Part shown: piece after piece, positions 8,811 to 18,022 of the stretch
How positions within the stretch are numbered: position 1 is the first letter of the stretch
How the letters are laid out: each line of letters begins with the position of its first letter
Source of the DNA: Flavobacterium sp. AED
GTDB lineage: Bacteria > Bacteroidota > Bacteroidia > Flavobacteriales > Flavobacteriaceae
Length of the DNA stretch: 64,000 bases
Assembly: GCF_000812945.1 (NCBI RefSeq)
Contig: NZ_JSYM01000001.1
Location: 1,116,001-1,180,000, forward strand
Direction of reading: 5' to 3'
Program-made: the position numbers and the translations under genes
The notes under the pieces: generated by a model
What the model saw: the letters and a program-made list of their open reading frames with translations, nothing else
Told to the model about the DNA's origin: nothing
Databases searched by the model: none

Positions 8811-8900
8811 TTTTTAGGAGCTATTTCCTGCTTTTTGCTATATCTTTTCTTTTTTAAAGAAAAAAAGAAAAGGATGCCGCTTCAATCAGGGCTATAATCC
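8811..8900 (+). repeat. 3'-UTR palindromic repeat, copy 1
   Basis: It begins 14 nt after the flippase stop with TTTTTAGGAGC. An inner hairpin CTTTTCTTTTTT / AAAAAAAGAAAAG follows, then GGATGCCGCT and CAGGGCTATAATCC. It shares its end motifs and inner CTTTT...AAAAGGAT palindrome with copies at 46447-46563 and 57525-57640, while the loop sequence differs. Confidence 0.55.
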
Positions 8901-8956
8901 AAAATAATATGTACGGACAAGTCGCGACTTGTCCTTTCCTTTCTAAATAAATAACA

Positions 8957-9391
8957 ATGACAATAAAAATTATCAATAAATCAGAACATGCTTTGCCAAA
9001 CTATGAAACCATAGCTTCGGCAGGAATGGATTTAAGAGCAAACCTAACAGAATCAATAACCCTAAAACCATTGGAAAGAGCCATTGTAAAAACAGGTCTT
9101 TTCATAGAATTACCAATAGGGTACGAAGCACAGGTTCGCCCAAGAAGTGGTTTGGCTGCCAAAAAAGGAATCACCGTTCTCAATTCTCCTGGAACAGTTG
9201 ATGCTGATTATCGAGGAGAAATAGGAGTGATTTTAGTAAATTTATCCAATGAAGCTTTTGTGGTCGAAAATGGGGAACGCATCGCACAACTAATCATCGC
9301 ACAACACGAACGTGCTGAATGGATTGAAGTTCCGGAATTAAGTGAAACTTCGAGAGGTGAAGGCGGTTTTGGAAGTACAGGAGTGAAGTAA
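8957..9391 (+). CDS. dut: dUTP diphosphatase
   Basis: This enzyme hydrolyses dUTP to dUMP and pyrophosphate, keeping uracil out of DNA and feeding dTMP synthesis. All five motifs of the trimeric dUTPase family are present in order: [41 protein letters not shown] and the C-terminal [10 protein letters not shown] that closes over the active site. The length, 144 residues, is normal. Its link with the downstream sugar-transferase, TPR, DUF4292 and EnvC-like genes is by position only. Confidence 0.97.
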   Translation: MTIKIINKSEHALPNYETIASAGMDLRANLTESITLKPLERAIVKTGLFIELPIGYEAQVRPRSGLAAKKGITVLNSPGTVDADYRGEIGVILVNLSNEAFVVENGERIAQLIIAQHERAEWIEVPELSETSRGEGGFGSTGVK

Positions 9392-9500
9392 TAATCAGTG
9401 TTCAGTCGCAGTTAGCAGTTGTGAAACGAGATGATATTTTGCAACAAATTTCAAATAAAAATTGGTTTAATCTGTGGCCAAATAATATAAAAAAAATCTT

Positions 9501-9534
9501 CGCAAAGTTTGCAGCGTTTTCTGCAAACTTTGCG
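9501..9534. repeat. Perfect 14-bp hairpin just before a start codon
   Basis: Arms CGCAAAGTTTGCAG (9501-9514) and CTGCAAACTTTGCG (9521-9534) with a six-base loop. It ends 15 nt before the ATG at 9550. A run of A, not T, follows on the plus strand, so it is not a classical terminator for dut. Confidence 0.7.
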
Positions 9535-9549
9535 GTAAAAAAATAACAA

Positions 9550-10560
9550 ATGAAAATAATAGTACCAATGGCTGGGCGAGGTTCCAGATTAAGACCACAT
9601 ACATTAACTATTCCTAAACCATTAATTCCTATTGCAGGCAAACCGATTGTACACCGCTTGGTCGAAGATATTGCAGCTGTTTTAAATCAAGATATTGAAG
9701 AAATTGCCTTTATTATTCATGAAAGTTTTGGAACAAAAGTGGAAGAGGATTTAATCGCAATTGCTCAAAAATTAGGAGCCAAAGGGATAATTTACTATCA
9801 AAACGAAGCACTTGGAACAGGTCATGCCATTATGTGTGCTAAAGATTCTTTGAGTGGACCAGCTGTTATTGCTTATGCCGATACTTTAATTCGTGCTGAT
9901 TTCGATTTAGATCAAAATGCGGACAGTGTTATTTGGGTAAAACAAGTAGATCACCCGGAAGCTTTTGGTGTGATAAACCTAAACGATGCGAATGAAATAG
10001 TCGAACTGGTTGAGAAACCCAAGGAGTTTGTTTCGGATCTTGCGGTTATTGGAATTTACTATTTTAAAGATGTTGCTGTTTTAAAAAATGAACTTCAATT
10101 AGTATTAGATAATAATATTATTCACGGTGGAGAATATCAAATTAACGATGGAATAAAACAAATGATGGCAAAAGGCATGATATTTGTTCCCGGTAAAGTA
10201 GCGGAGTGGATGGATTGTGGAAACAAAGACGTTACTGTGGAAACGAATTCCAGAATGCTAGGGTTCTTGCATAACGATGGAATACATTTAGTGGACTTTG
10301 ATGTTAAGTTAGAAAATTCAACCATCATTCCGCCCTGTTATATTGGTGAAGATGTGGTTTTGATCAATGCAACTGTTGGACCTAATGTATCATTGGGAAA
10401 AGGATGTCATGTGTCAAACAGTACCATAAAAAACAGTTTGGTACAAACCCATTCCCATATTAAAAATGCAAATCTGGATAATGCCATGATAGGGAATCAT
10501 GCCAGTTTTGACGGTAATTTCACAAACATAAGTATTGGAGATTATTCGGTGTTAGAATAA
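9550..10560 (+). CDS. Sugar-1-phosphate nucleotidyltransferase (NDP-sugar pyrophosphorylase)
   Basis: The N-terminus has the pyrophosphorylase signature MAGRGSRLRPHT...PKPL, the nucleotide-binding G-x-G-x-R loop plus the substrate Lys. GTGHAI and the catalytic-region EKPKEF are also present. The last ~100 residues show hexapeptide left-handed beta-helix repeats (IGEDVVLINATVGPNVSLG). It should make an NDP-sugar from NTP and a sugar-1-phosphate; RmlA-like glucose-1-phosphate or GlmU-like substrates cannot be told apart by eye. It is 336 residues, preceded closely by a strong hairpin and followed 34 nt later by a TPR gene. Confidence 0.88.
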   Translation: MKIIVPMAGRGSRLRPHTLTIPKPLIPIAGKPIVHRLVEDIAAVLNQDIEEIAFIIHESFGTKVEEDLIAIAQKLGAKGIIYYQNEALGTGHAIMCAKDSLSGPAVIAYADTLIRADFDLDQNADSVIWVKQVDHPEAFGVINLNDANEIVELVEKPKEFVSDLAVIGIYYFKDVAVLKNELQLVLDNNIIHGGEYQINDGIKQMMAKGMIFVPGKVAEWMDCGNKDVTVETNSRMLGFLHNDGIHLVDFDVKLENSTIIPPCYIGEDVVLINATVGPNVSLGKGCHVSNSTIKNSLVQTHSHIKNANLDNAMIGNHASFDGNFTNISIGDYSVLE

Positions 10561-10594
10561 TTGCATCCAGTGATGAAATGGCAAGAAACATTCA

Positions 10595-11944
10595 ATGAAA
10601 AAAGGAGCTTTCATAATTCTATTTTTGGTTTTGCAATGCAATTCAACTTTGTTATTGGCGCAAACTGAACCGGAAGAAATTAAGCAGGAGAAAGATCAGT
10701 TTCAGGAATTTTTTTATGAAGCGTTGCTTCAAAAGGGGATTGAAAATTATGATAAAGCGATTAAAGCTTTGGAACAATGTGTAAAACTTCAACCCAATAA
10801 TGCCACAGTCTATTTCGAATTAGGGAAAAACTATCTGGTATCAAAGGATTATGGAAATGCGTACAATTCATTTGAACACGCCACACAAATTGACCCCAAA
10901 AACAAATGGTTTTGGGTGGGAATGTATGATGTGAGTTATGAAACCAGCAATTACAATCAAGCGCTGATTGCCATAAATAAATTAATACCATTTGACGAAA
11001 AATATAAAGAGGATTTAACATCGCTTTATATGGGGACCAAGCAATTTGATAAAGCGCTTGATCTCATTAATGAATTGAATGCCACTTTTGGAAAATCGGA
11101 AAGAAGGGAATTATATAAAATGCAGATTTTATCGGAAGGGAAATTTCAAAATGTTGAAGAGTCCAATTTAATAGCGCAAATCGATAAAAACCCAAAAGAA
11201 GAATCCAACTATATCGCATTGATTAATTTGTATTCCAAGAATAATGAAACTGAGAAAGCATTTGAAATAACCAAAAAGTTAGCGGTGGCAATTCCAAATT
11301 CTGAATGGGCGCAAGTGAGTTTATTCAAAGTTTATTTGGATAATAATGAAGCTCCAAAAGCTATAAATGCGATGAATATTTCCTTGGCCAGTGCTAAAAT
11401 AGATTTAAAGATAAAGCATAGGATGCTGAATGAGTTTTTGATATTTGTGGATAAAAATCCTCAATATTCTCCTGATTTAGAAAAAGCAATTGCCTATTTC
11501 GATACTGATGCAACAGTTGATGTAGCTAAAGAAATTGGAAAATATTATCATAGTAAAAAGCAATGGGACAAAGCCATTACGTTTTATGAACGTGCTTTAA
11601 AGAATGGTTCGGCTGAAGATATCGAAACGAATTTGCTTTTGCTTCAAGCGTATACTGAAGTAAAGCAGTTTGATTTGGTTGCCAAAAAAGCCATGACAAT
11701 GATTGAAACATTTCCTACGCAACCGCAGTTTTATTATTATGCAGGTTTAGCGAACAATCAATTGCAGCAATATAAAAAAGCGGCAGCAATACTCGAAATG
11801 GGTTTGGATTATTTGGTAGACGACATAACATTAGAAACAAATTTCAATATCCAGCTTGGAGAAGCGTATAACGGTTTGGGAGATTTCAAGAAAAAAGAAG
11901 TGTATTTCTCCAAAGCCAACGAATTATTAAAACAAAAAAAATAA
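10595..11944 (+). CDS. Exported tetratricopeptide repeat protein
   Basis: A signal peptide (KKGAFIILFLVLQCNSTLLLAQ) precedes 449 residues in total, most of them TPR units with the usual A/G-Y/F-A-P spacing (for example AIKALEQCVKLQPNNATVYFELGKNY at the start). TPR proteins act as binding scaffolds; here it probably works in the periplasm. The stop codon overlaps the next ATG by one base (11944), so the DUF4292 gene is translationally coupled. The conserved neighbourhood suggests cell-envelope assembly, but no direct function can be stated. Confidence 0.85.
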   Translation: MKKGAFIILFLVLQCNSTLLLAQTEPEEIKQEKDQFQEFFYEALLQKGIENYDKAIKALEQCVKLQPNNATVYFELGKNYLVSKDYGNAYNSFEHATQIDPKNKWFWVGMYDVSYETSNYNQALIAINKLIPFDEKYKEDLTSLYMGTKQFDKALDLINELNATFGKSERRELYKMQILSEGKFQNVEESNLIAQIDKNPKEESNYIALINLYSKNNETEKAFEITKKLAVAIPNSEWAQVSLFKVYLDNNEAPKAINAMNISLASAKIDLKIKHRMLNEFLIFVDKNPQYSPDLEKAIAYFDTDATVDVAKEIGKYYHSKKQWDKAITFYERALKNGSAEDIETNLLLLQAYTEVKQFDLVAKKAMTMIETFPTQPQFYYYAGLANNQLQQYKKAAAILEMGLDYLVDDITLETNFNIQLGEAYNGLGDFKKKEVYFSKANELLKQKK

Positions 11945-12717
11945 TGAAAAAAATTTCAATATTACTGGTACTTGCAGTCTTTATGGCTTCGTGTAAATCG
12001 AAAGCTATTGTGGCAGAGGCTAGTGTAAAATCAAACTATTTGACCGCTGATAAAATAATAGAAAATCATTACAACAATAAAAACAATTTTTCTACATTAT
12101 ATATTAAGTCTAACGCAAGATATGCTGATGATAAACAAACTCAAAATGTTACTGCAGAAATAAAAATAAAGAAAGACCAACAAATTTTGATTAGTATTCG
12201 ATTTTTGGGAATTACAATGGCAAAAGCATTGATTACGCCAACTGCAGTAAACTATTATGAAAAAATAAATGGCAGTTATTTTGAAGGCGATTTCAGAGGA
12301 TTGAGTCAATGGCTGGGAACTGATTTAGATTTTAATAAAATCCAAAATATGTTGCTTGGTGATGCTATTGATGATTTGAATAAAGGAAAATATACCGAAT
12401 CATTAGTGGAACAAACCTATAGACTGGATGATGTTTCGAATGACAATACAAAAAAATCGTTCTTTTTTGATACTGAGAAATTTTTGGTCAAAAGACAGGA
12501 AATAAAACAAACTGCCGAAGATAGAATGATTCAGGTAGCTTATTCAGATAACAAGGTGTACAATGAAGCGACATTGCCTTCAAATGTTTCTATAAATACG
12601 TTTCAAAAGAAAGGTAAAACAGAAATTAATTTAGATTATAACACAATAACATTCAATGAGGAACTTTCTTTTCCTTATAGTGTTCCAAATGGGTACAAAA
12701 GAATTATAATTAAGTAA
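11944..12717 (+). CDS. DUF4292 lipoprotein
   Basis: A 17-residue lipoprotein signal ending in FMASC (lipidated Cys17) is followed by a beta-rich domain of the DUF4292 family, whose fold resembles LolA/LolB-like lipoprotein carriers. This suggests binding of a lipid or lipopeptide at the outer membrane, an inference from the fold. The 257 residues include IRFLGITMAKALITPTAVNYYEKING, a stretch typical of the family. It is coupled to the TPR gene by a one-base overlap and followed 24 nt later by the EnvC-like gene. Confidence 0.85.
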   Translation: MKKISILLVLAVFMASCKSKAIVAEASVKSNYLTADKIIENHYNNKNNFSTLYIKSNARYADDKQTQNVTAEIKIKKDQQILISIRFLGITMAKALITPTAVNYYEKINGSYFEGDFRGLSQWLGTDLDFNKIQNMLLGDAIDDLNKGKYTESLVEQTYRLDDVSNDNTKKSFFFDTEKFLVKRQEIKQTAEDRMIQVAYSDNKVYNEATLPSNVSINTFQKKGKTEINLDYNTITFNEELSFPYSVPNGYKRIIIK

Positions 12718-12741
12718 ATTTGCAAAAAATATTTTTTTAAT

Positions 12742-14052
12742 ATGCCAAAATTTCTCCTAAGCCTAATTTTTATAAGCATGACTTCATTACTATGGAGCCA
12801 GGAAACACAACAAGAAAAATTAGAAGAACGAAAAGCCCAGATTCAAAAAGAAATTCGCGAAAATGAAAAGCTATTACAAACCGTAAAGAAAAAAGAAAAA
12901 ACGGCTGTAAATGTAATTGTTATTCAAAGCAATAAGATTAAGCTTAAAGAAAAACTGATCAATACTACTGAAAAGCAAACTAAGCTTTTGGGGAATGACA
13001 TGTATATTAATCAGGTAAAAATTAATAAACTCAAGAAAGAACTGGTAATTCTAAAGGAAGATTACGCTGAGATGATTGTAAAGTCGTATAAAAGCCGTTC
13101 TGAGGAAAGTAGAGCGATGTTCTTATTGTCTTCCGAGAATTTCTTGCAAGCGTATAAAAGAGCGCAGTATATGAAGCAGTATACGAATTACAGAAAGATG
13201 CAAGGGGAAGAAATAAAAACGAAAACAGGAGACCTTGTCGTGTATAACGGAAAGCTGAATGTACAAAAAACGGCGAAACAAAAACTTATTGCTGAAAATG
13301 AAAAAGAGCGCTTATCATTAGAAAAAGAAAGACAAGAGCAAGAAAAATTAGTCAAATCCATTAAGAAAGATAAAAGCAAGATTCTTGCTGAAATCAAGAA
13401 AAAACAACAAGAGTCGAGACAAATCGATAAACAAATTGACCGATTAATTCGTCAAGCAATTGCTGAAGCCAATAGAAAAGCGGCGATGGAAAGAGCGATG
13501 GAAAAAGCAAAAGCGGAATCAAAAGCGGATGCAAAAACAGAAACAAAAGCTGAAATAAAAACACGAGCTAAAGAAATTGCAGCTACGTCTTCAGTATCTT
13601 CATCAAAAATTGAACTAACTGCAGAAACGAAGTTAATCGCTGATAACTTTAGAGCCAATAGAGGGAAGTTACCATGGCCGGTAGAAAAAGGTTTTGTGTC
13701 ATTAGGATATGGAGATCAGGCGCATCCTGTATACAAAACATTGGTAATTCACAATAGTGGAGTGGAAATTACAACTGATGCTGGCGCTAGTGCAAGAGCC
13801 GTTTTTGGAGGGGAAGTAACCAGTGTAATTGTTTTATCACCTATAAATAAAGCGGTAATGGTACAACATGGAGATTTCTTTACAGTGTATCAAAATTTAA
13901 GTTCTGTGTTTGTCAACAAAGGCGATAAAGTAAGTACCAAACAGAGTTTAGGAAAAGTTAGAACGAATAGTGAAGGTAAAACGATAATCAAATTTTTAAT
14001 TCTTCAAAACACTACCTACAATAATCCTCAAAGTTGGTTGTATAATATGTAA
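12742..14052 (+). CDS. EnvC-like coiled-coil protein with degenerate LytM (M23) domain
   Basis: A signal peptide precedes a long coiled coil (about residues 20-290, rich in Lys/Glu/Ala/Gln) and a C-terminal LytM domain (about 310-436), the layout of EnvC-type activators of peptidoglycan amidases. In the LytM domain the zinc motif HxGxD is changed (SGVEIT) and the later HxH is VYQNL, so zinc ligands are missing. This predicts a non-catalytic activator rather than an endopeptidase. It is 436 residues and the last gene before a bidirectional terminator. Confidence 0.85.
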   Translation: MPKFLLSLIFISMTSLLWSQETQQEKLEERKAQIQKEIRENEKLLQTVKKKEKTAVNVIVIQSNKIKLKEKLINTTEKQTKLLGNDMYINQVKINKLKKELVILKEDYAEMIVKSYKSRSEESRAMFLLSSENFLQAYKRAQYMKQYTNYRKMQGEEIKTKTGDLVVYNGKLNVQKTAKQKLIAENEKERLSLEKERQEQEKLVKSIKKDKSKILAEIKKKQQESRQIDKQIDRLIRQAIAEANRKAAMERAMEKAKAESKADAKTETKAEIKTRAKEIAATSSVSSSKIELTAETKLIADNFRANRGKLPWPVEKGFVSLGYGDQAHPVYKTLVIHNSGVEITTDAGASARAVFGGEVTSVIVLSPINKAVMVQHGDFFTVYQNLSSVFVNKGDKVSTKQSLGKVRTNSEGKTIIKFLILQNTTYNNPQSWLYNM

Positions 14053-14095
14053 TAATTGATTGGAATCGAAGTAGTTTCAGTTCTTATATTTAACT

Positions 14096-14136
14096 AAAAA
14101 AGCGAATCAAATTATTATTTTGATTCGCTTTTTTTG
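14096..14136. terminator. Bidirectional terminator
   Basis: AAAAAAGCGAATCAAA (14096-14111) pairs with TTTTGATTCGC plus T-run (14118-14135). It serves the EnvC-like gene on the plus strand and the transglutaminase gene on the minus strand. Confidence 0.88.
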
Positions 14137-14151
14137 TGCCAAATAACTTGA

Positions 14152-15114
14152 TTATTGTTGTTGCTGTTGCTTTTGTTGCTGCTGCAGTAACTCTATGTAA
14201 TCCAATTGTTCCTGAAGTTCTATGGAAACTTCCTCGAGTTGCACATCGTTTATATCTTCAAATTGTCTTCCGTCTTCGTAGCCTATTGAAACGCATACAG
14301 AAAGTGTTTGTCTGGAAAGTCCCTTGAAAGTCCCTTTTACCGGAGTACAATCATAGAAATTACGACCTACTGACAGTTTCACGTGATTGTCCATTGTCCA
14401 GATATTATTTGTAGGATCAAGACCAAGCCAGCCCTGTTTTGGAGTATAAATTTCTACCCAAGCATGCGTGGCACCTTCACCTCTGAGTCCGCTTTCGTTC
14501 GGGCAGATGTAACCGCTTACATAGCGCGATGGGATTCCTGCCGTACGTAAAAGTTGTAATAGTACATGCGCAAAGTCCTGGCAAACGCCTTTTCTAATTT
14601 CTAAAATCTCGTCGACTGTGGTTTCTATATTAGTGATTCCTTTGGTGTACTTGAAATTTGTAAAAATGTATTGATTGCACTGCTGGGCAATTTCTATAAT
14701 GGGTTTATCAGTACAGTTTATTTCGTCCAGAATTGCATTGATTTCGTTTTGTTTTTTGATGGTTTCGGGATAACAAAGGCGCAGTAAAAGAATACTTTTT
14801 TCTTTTTCTTTTACCAAATCCTTTACAGTAGTATGATCTATTTCTGGTATTTTAAGCGAATGATTGACACGAACTAACATTCTCGATTCGATAGTCATTT
14901 CAGTATGCGCTTCCAATGTATTGAAATTACCCACTCGATTACCGAAGTAATCCTGAGAAATTTCCACCTCGGGATTATTCGTTATTAAAAGCTGATATTG
15001 AAGTACATCTTGGTTATCAAAATGGTGTGGGAATAAACGAATCTCATTTATGCTTTCTTTTATGGGCCAGTTGTATTGGTATTTTGTGATGTGAACTATT
15101 TTGAAAATTGCCAT
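14152..15114 (-). CDS. Transglutaminase-like cysteine peptidase-fold protein
   Basis: The protein (320 residues) has an N-terminal bacterial transglutaminase-like domain and the catalytic triad Cys178 (RKGVCQDFAH), His217 (GATHAWVE) and Asp233 (LGLDPTNN). It belongs to the COG1305 set encoded next to circularly permuted ATP-grasp and alpha-E proteins; the operon may form or cut amide bonds in an unknown peptide. Gene spacing to the alpha-E gene is 6 nt. The last 12 residues are almost pure Gln (LLQQQQKQQQQQ), encoded by a CAA/CAG repeat next to the terminator, probably a variable tail. Confidence 0.9.
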   Translation of the reverse strand: MAIFKIVHITKYQYNWPIKESINEIRLFPHHFDNQDVLQYQLLITNNPEVEISQDYFGNRVGNFNTLEAHTEMTIESRMLVRVNHSLKIPEIDHTTVKDLVKEKEKSILLLRLCYPETIKKQNEINAILDEINCTDKPIIEIAQQCNQYIFTNFKYTKGITNIETTVDEILEIRKGVCQDFAHVLLQLLRTAGIPSRYVSGYICPNESGLRGEGATHAWVEIYTPKQGWLGLDPTNNIWTMDNHVKLSVGRNFYDCTPVKGTFKGLSRQTLSVCVSIGYEDGRQFEDINDVQLEEVSIELQEQLDYIELLQQQQKQQQQQ

Positions 15115-15120
15115 TTTATA

Positions 15121-16074
15121 TTACGTATAAGAGAAAAATAATTTAGAAAAATCTGTCGAAAACTGTATCAATTGTGTTCTGGTATTGTTAAGTACATCTT
15201 CTAATTCTTTGTTAGTCAGATGATGATAATCCGTAAATTCTACTGAACTTTTAAGTCTTCCAAATTGATTGTGCAATGTTCTTGCTTCGCTCAGATTGTT
15301 ATCTTTAAACAAGTTGTTCAAATAGGTGTCTATTAATTCTAAAGTGTAAATCACTGAATGTGCAAAATCTCTATTGAAGATGACTTGTTGCACCACTTTA
15401 CGATTGTGCGGAATATTACTGTAACTTTTTAAATACAATTCGTATCCAGAAAGAGAAAGTAATAATCTTCTCCAATACAATAAATCTTCATTTCCATCGA
15501 GATTATACTGAATAGGAGCGTAGTACGCTTGAGTTAGCGAAATAGTTTGCAGACATCTTTCTATATGTTTACCAATACTTGAAAAACACCAACCCAATCC
15601 TCTGGGCATTGTAACCTGAAGAATTCCATTGTACAGCAAGAAATCTTTGTTGAGTTTTGAGATAATATTACTCGCATCAGAAGTTTCTAATTTTTTTGGC
15701 AAGTCAGGTGAATTCATGAAGTGATACAAAGAATTGATGTGCTCCCAAAGTTCTTTTGTAATTTTATCTTGGGATCCTCTCGCATTTTCCCGTGCTTTGA
15801 TAACGAGATTCTTTACTGAATTATGGTTTGGACTATCACAAATAATATACTTTAGAACAAAATTTGTGTCGTATTGCATTTGATTTATTTGTTCCATGGG
15901 CAAATCAGTGTAGTATTCCAATAACGGTTTGTACCCTTGAGAATCATTTGTTTCTTTATCAAAAGATAAGATATAAAAGGTATTTAGAGTAAGTAACATT
16001 CCATCTGTTCTTTCCATATATCGGTTGAGCCAAAACATTCCGTCTGCAACTCGGCTGAGCATATTTACTTTCAT
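15121..16074 (-). CDS. Alpha-E domain-containing protein
   Basis: This all-alpha protein (317 residues) is of the alpha-E family (COG2307). It starts with MLSRVADGMFWLNRYMERTDGMLLTLN, where the conserved W-x-x-RY-x-ER pattern is visible. It is nearly always encoded between a circularly permuted ATP-grasp enzyme and a transglutaminase, exactly as here (gaps 44 nt and 6 nt). Its biochemical role is not established; a helper of the ATP-grasp peptide ligase is the usual proposal. It is probably cytoplasmic, with no signal peptide. Confidence 0.9.
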   Translation of the reverse strand: MKVNMLSRVADGMFWLNRYMERTDGMLLTLNTFYILSFDKETNDSQGYKPLLEYYTDLPMEQINQMQYDTNFVLKYIICDSPNHNSVKNLVIKARENARGSQDKITKELWEHINSLYHFMNSPDLPKKLETSDASNIISKLNKDFLLYNGILQVTMPRGLGWCFSSIGKHIERCLQTISLTQAYYAPIQYNLDGNEDLLYWRRLLLSLSGYELYLKSYSNIPHNRKVVQQVIFNRDFAHSVIYTLELIDTYLNNLFKDNNLSEARTLHNQFGRLKSSVEFTDYHHLTNKELEDVLNNTRTQLIQFSTDFSKLFFSYT

Positions 16075-16118
16075 TTTGTTTATTTTTTAAAAAGGTTTCG
16101 CACTGTTAGACCTTTAAT

Positions 16119-17555
16119 TTATTTTACTATCCAAGTATCTTTACTTCCTCCGCCTTGTGAAGAATTAACGACTAATGAGCCTTCGGTAAGAGCGACTCGG
16201 GTTAGTCCACCAGGGACTATTTTTACGCCATTGGGGCCACACAAAGCATAGGGTCTTAAATCAACATGACGTAGTTTTAGTTCTCCGTCGATAAGGCAAG
16301 GAACGGTGCTAAGTTGAATGATGGGTTGTGCAATGAAATTACGTGGATTACCAACAATGGCAATTTTTGCGTTATCTAATTCCTCTTGTGTAGCCTTATT
16401 TCCCATAATCATTCCATAGCCACCACTCTGATTAGTTTCCTTGATAACCATGTTTTCCATATTGGCAAAAACCATTTCTCTTTCATCCAGATTTTCCATT
16501 CGGTACGTTGGAACATTTTTTAGGATTGGTTCTTCGTTCATGTAATATTTTATCATGTCCGGGACATACGCATATACCGCTTTATCATCGGCGACACCGT
16601 TTCCTACTGCATTTACCAAAGCTACATTTCCTTGTTTGTAAGCGCTAATAAGTCCTGGAACGCCCAGCGTACTATCTGGTTTGAAAACTAAAGGGTCAAG
16701 ATATTCGTCATCCAAGCGTCTGTAAATAACATCTACTTGATGAAGTCCTGAAGTAGTTTTCATATAAACTTTATTGTTGTTTACCACTAGATCCCTTCCT
16801 TCCACCAAAGGAATTCCCATTTGTCGGGCTAAAAAAGTATGCTCATAATACGCCGAGTTGTAAACTCCGGGGGTTAATAAGACTACGTTTGGGTTAGCAA
16901 TATTTCTTGGAGACAGCGAAACCAAAATATTATGAAAAATCATCGGATAATTACTGACCATACTCACATGATTGGAGGTGAGCATTTCCGGAAAAATACG
17001 TTTGGTTATTTCTCTATTTTCGAGCATGTAACTCACGCCACTTGGGCAACGCAGATTATCTTCCAATACATAAAACTCTCCTTTTGCTCCCCGAATTAAA
17101 TCTATCCCTGCAATATGCACATGAATGTTGTGAGGTACTTTAATGCCATGAACTTCTTGGATATAATGCGGACAAGAGGCTATTAATGAAGCTGGAATTA
17201 TGCCTTCTTTTATAATAAGCTGTTCGTTATAAATGTCTTCCAAGAATAAATTGAGTGCTTTTAGCCTTTGTTTTATTCCGGATTCTACTTCGTTCCAGTC
17301 TTGTTGGGTAATGATTCTTGGGATGATATCAAAAGGGAAAATCCTTTCAATGCCTTGATTGTCGTCACTATAAACGGTAAAAGTAATCCCTTGATTCATA
17401 AAAAAATCGGAAGCCTGCCTATGCTTATCATTCAGTTTTTCGTGATTTAAACTTTGTAATGTTTGCAATACTTGACGGTAAGATTCCCGAACTCCTTCAT
17501 TAGAAAACATTTCGTCCCAACCATTTGGGTTTAAATTAGGCATCAATTTCATCAT
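16119..17555 (-). CDS. Circularly permuted type 2 ATP-grasp protein
   Basis: This 478-residue enzyme is of the COG2308 family, with the permuted ATP-grasp elements DNLRCPSGVSYMLENRE, RRLDDEYLDPL and NQSGGYGMIMG (glycine-rich ATP loop). ATP-grasp enzymes join a carboxylate to an amine through an acyl phosphate, so it may be a peptide ligase or amidoligase. It is first in the operon with alpha-E and transglutaminase genes. The start may be Met1 (17555) or Met2 (17552). No Anbu-type protease, sometimes linked to this operon elsewhere, is nearby. Confidence 0.9.
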   Translation of the reverse strand: MMKLMPNLNPNGWDEMFSNEGVRESYRQVLQTLQSLNHEKLNDKHRQASDFFMNQGITFTVYSDDNQGIERIFPFDIIPRIITQQDWNEVESGIKQRLKALNLFLEDIYNEQLIIKEGIIPASLIASCPHYIQEVHGIKVPHNIHVHIAGIDLIRGAKGEFYVLEDNLRCPSGVSYMLENREITKRIFPEMLTSNHVSMVSNYPMIFHNILVSLSPRNIANPNVVLLTPGVYNSAYYEHTFLARQMGIPLVEGRDLVVNNNKVYMKTTSGLHQVDVIYRRLDDEYLDPLVFKPDSTLGVPGLISAYKQGNVALVNAVGNGVADDKAVYAYVPDMIKYYMNEEPILKNVPTYRMENLDEREMVFANMENMVIKETNQSGGYGMIMGNKATQEELDNAKIAIVGNPRNFIAQPIIQLSTVPCLIDGELKLRHVDLRPYALCGPNGVKIVPGGLTRVALTEGSLVVNSSQGGGSKDTWIVK

Positions 17556-18022
17556 AACACATATTGTTAAAAAATTAAATTTTTTTGCATTTTATTATAA
17601 AAAATGCATCTTTAAAGCTAAAATACCAATTTAATTTTTATGTAAATAAGGATTACGTGACTATTTAATAATTTTTATAGCATTCTTTTTTTGGCAATTG
17701 TTTTTTGACAATTATTTTGTTTTACAATGTTGTTTTTTTTGATTTCGCAGTAGAATAAATATTTTTTGATTGACAAACCCCTTTAAATATAGCACTTGAG
17801 AATTTATTATTTAAAAAATAACAATAAATAGTTTATAAAAAGGAGGGGTGTTAAAAATAAAAAACAGAAAAAGGTAATTTTTGTTGATGAAAAAGAGGCG
17901 TCAATTTTAGGGTGTAAATTGTACGGCTGTTTTTAATTCGAAGAAAAAGAAAAATCCCAGTTATTAATTAGATTTAATAACTGGGATTAGGGTTTATTTT
18001 TATGTGAATAATCGTGTTTCGA
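17556..18022. other. 467-bp A/T-rich intergenic region
   Basis: No credible gene is present. It contains the start region of the ATP-grasp operon (no clear TAnnTTTG found) and, at its right end, the terminator at 17953-17988. Confidence 0.6.
17953..17988 (-). terminator. Terminator of the deacetylase operon
   Basis: A perfect 15-bp stem AATCCCAGTTATTAA (17953-17967) / TTAATAACTGGGATT (17974-17988) with a six-base loop. The minus-strand product runs on into a T-rich stretch. Confidence 0.8.

Noticed and set aside
9501-9534. The hairpin after dut as a terminator.
   Set aside because: It is followed by A residues on the plus strand and lies too close to the next start; it is listed as a repeat instead.
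14152-14187. The CAA/CAG tract at the end of the transglutaminase gene as a CRISPR or other direct-repeat array.
   Set aside because: It is a simple trinucleotide tract coding for Gln, without spacers. No CRISPR-like array was seen anywhere in the window.
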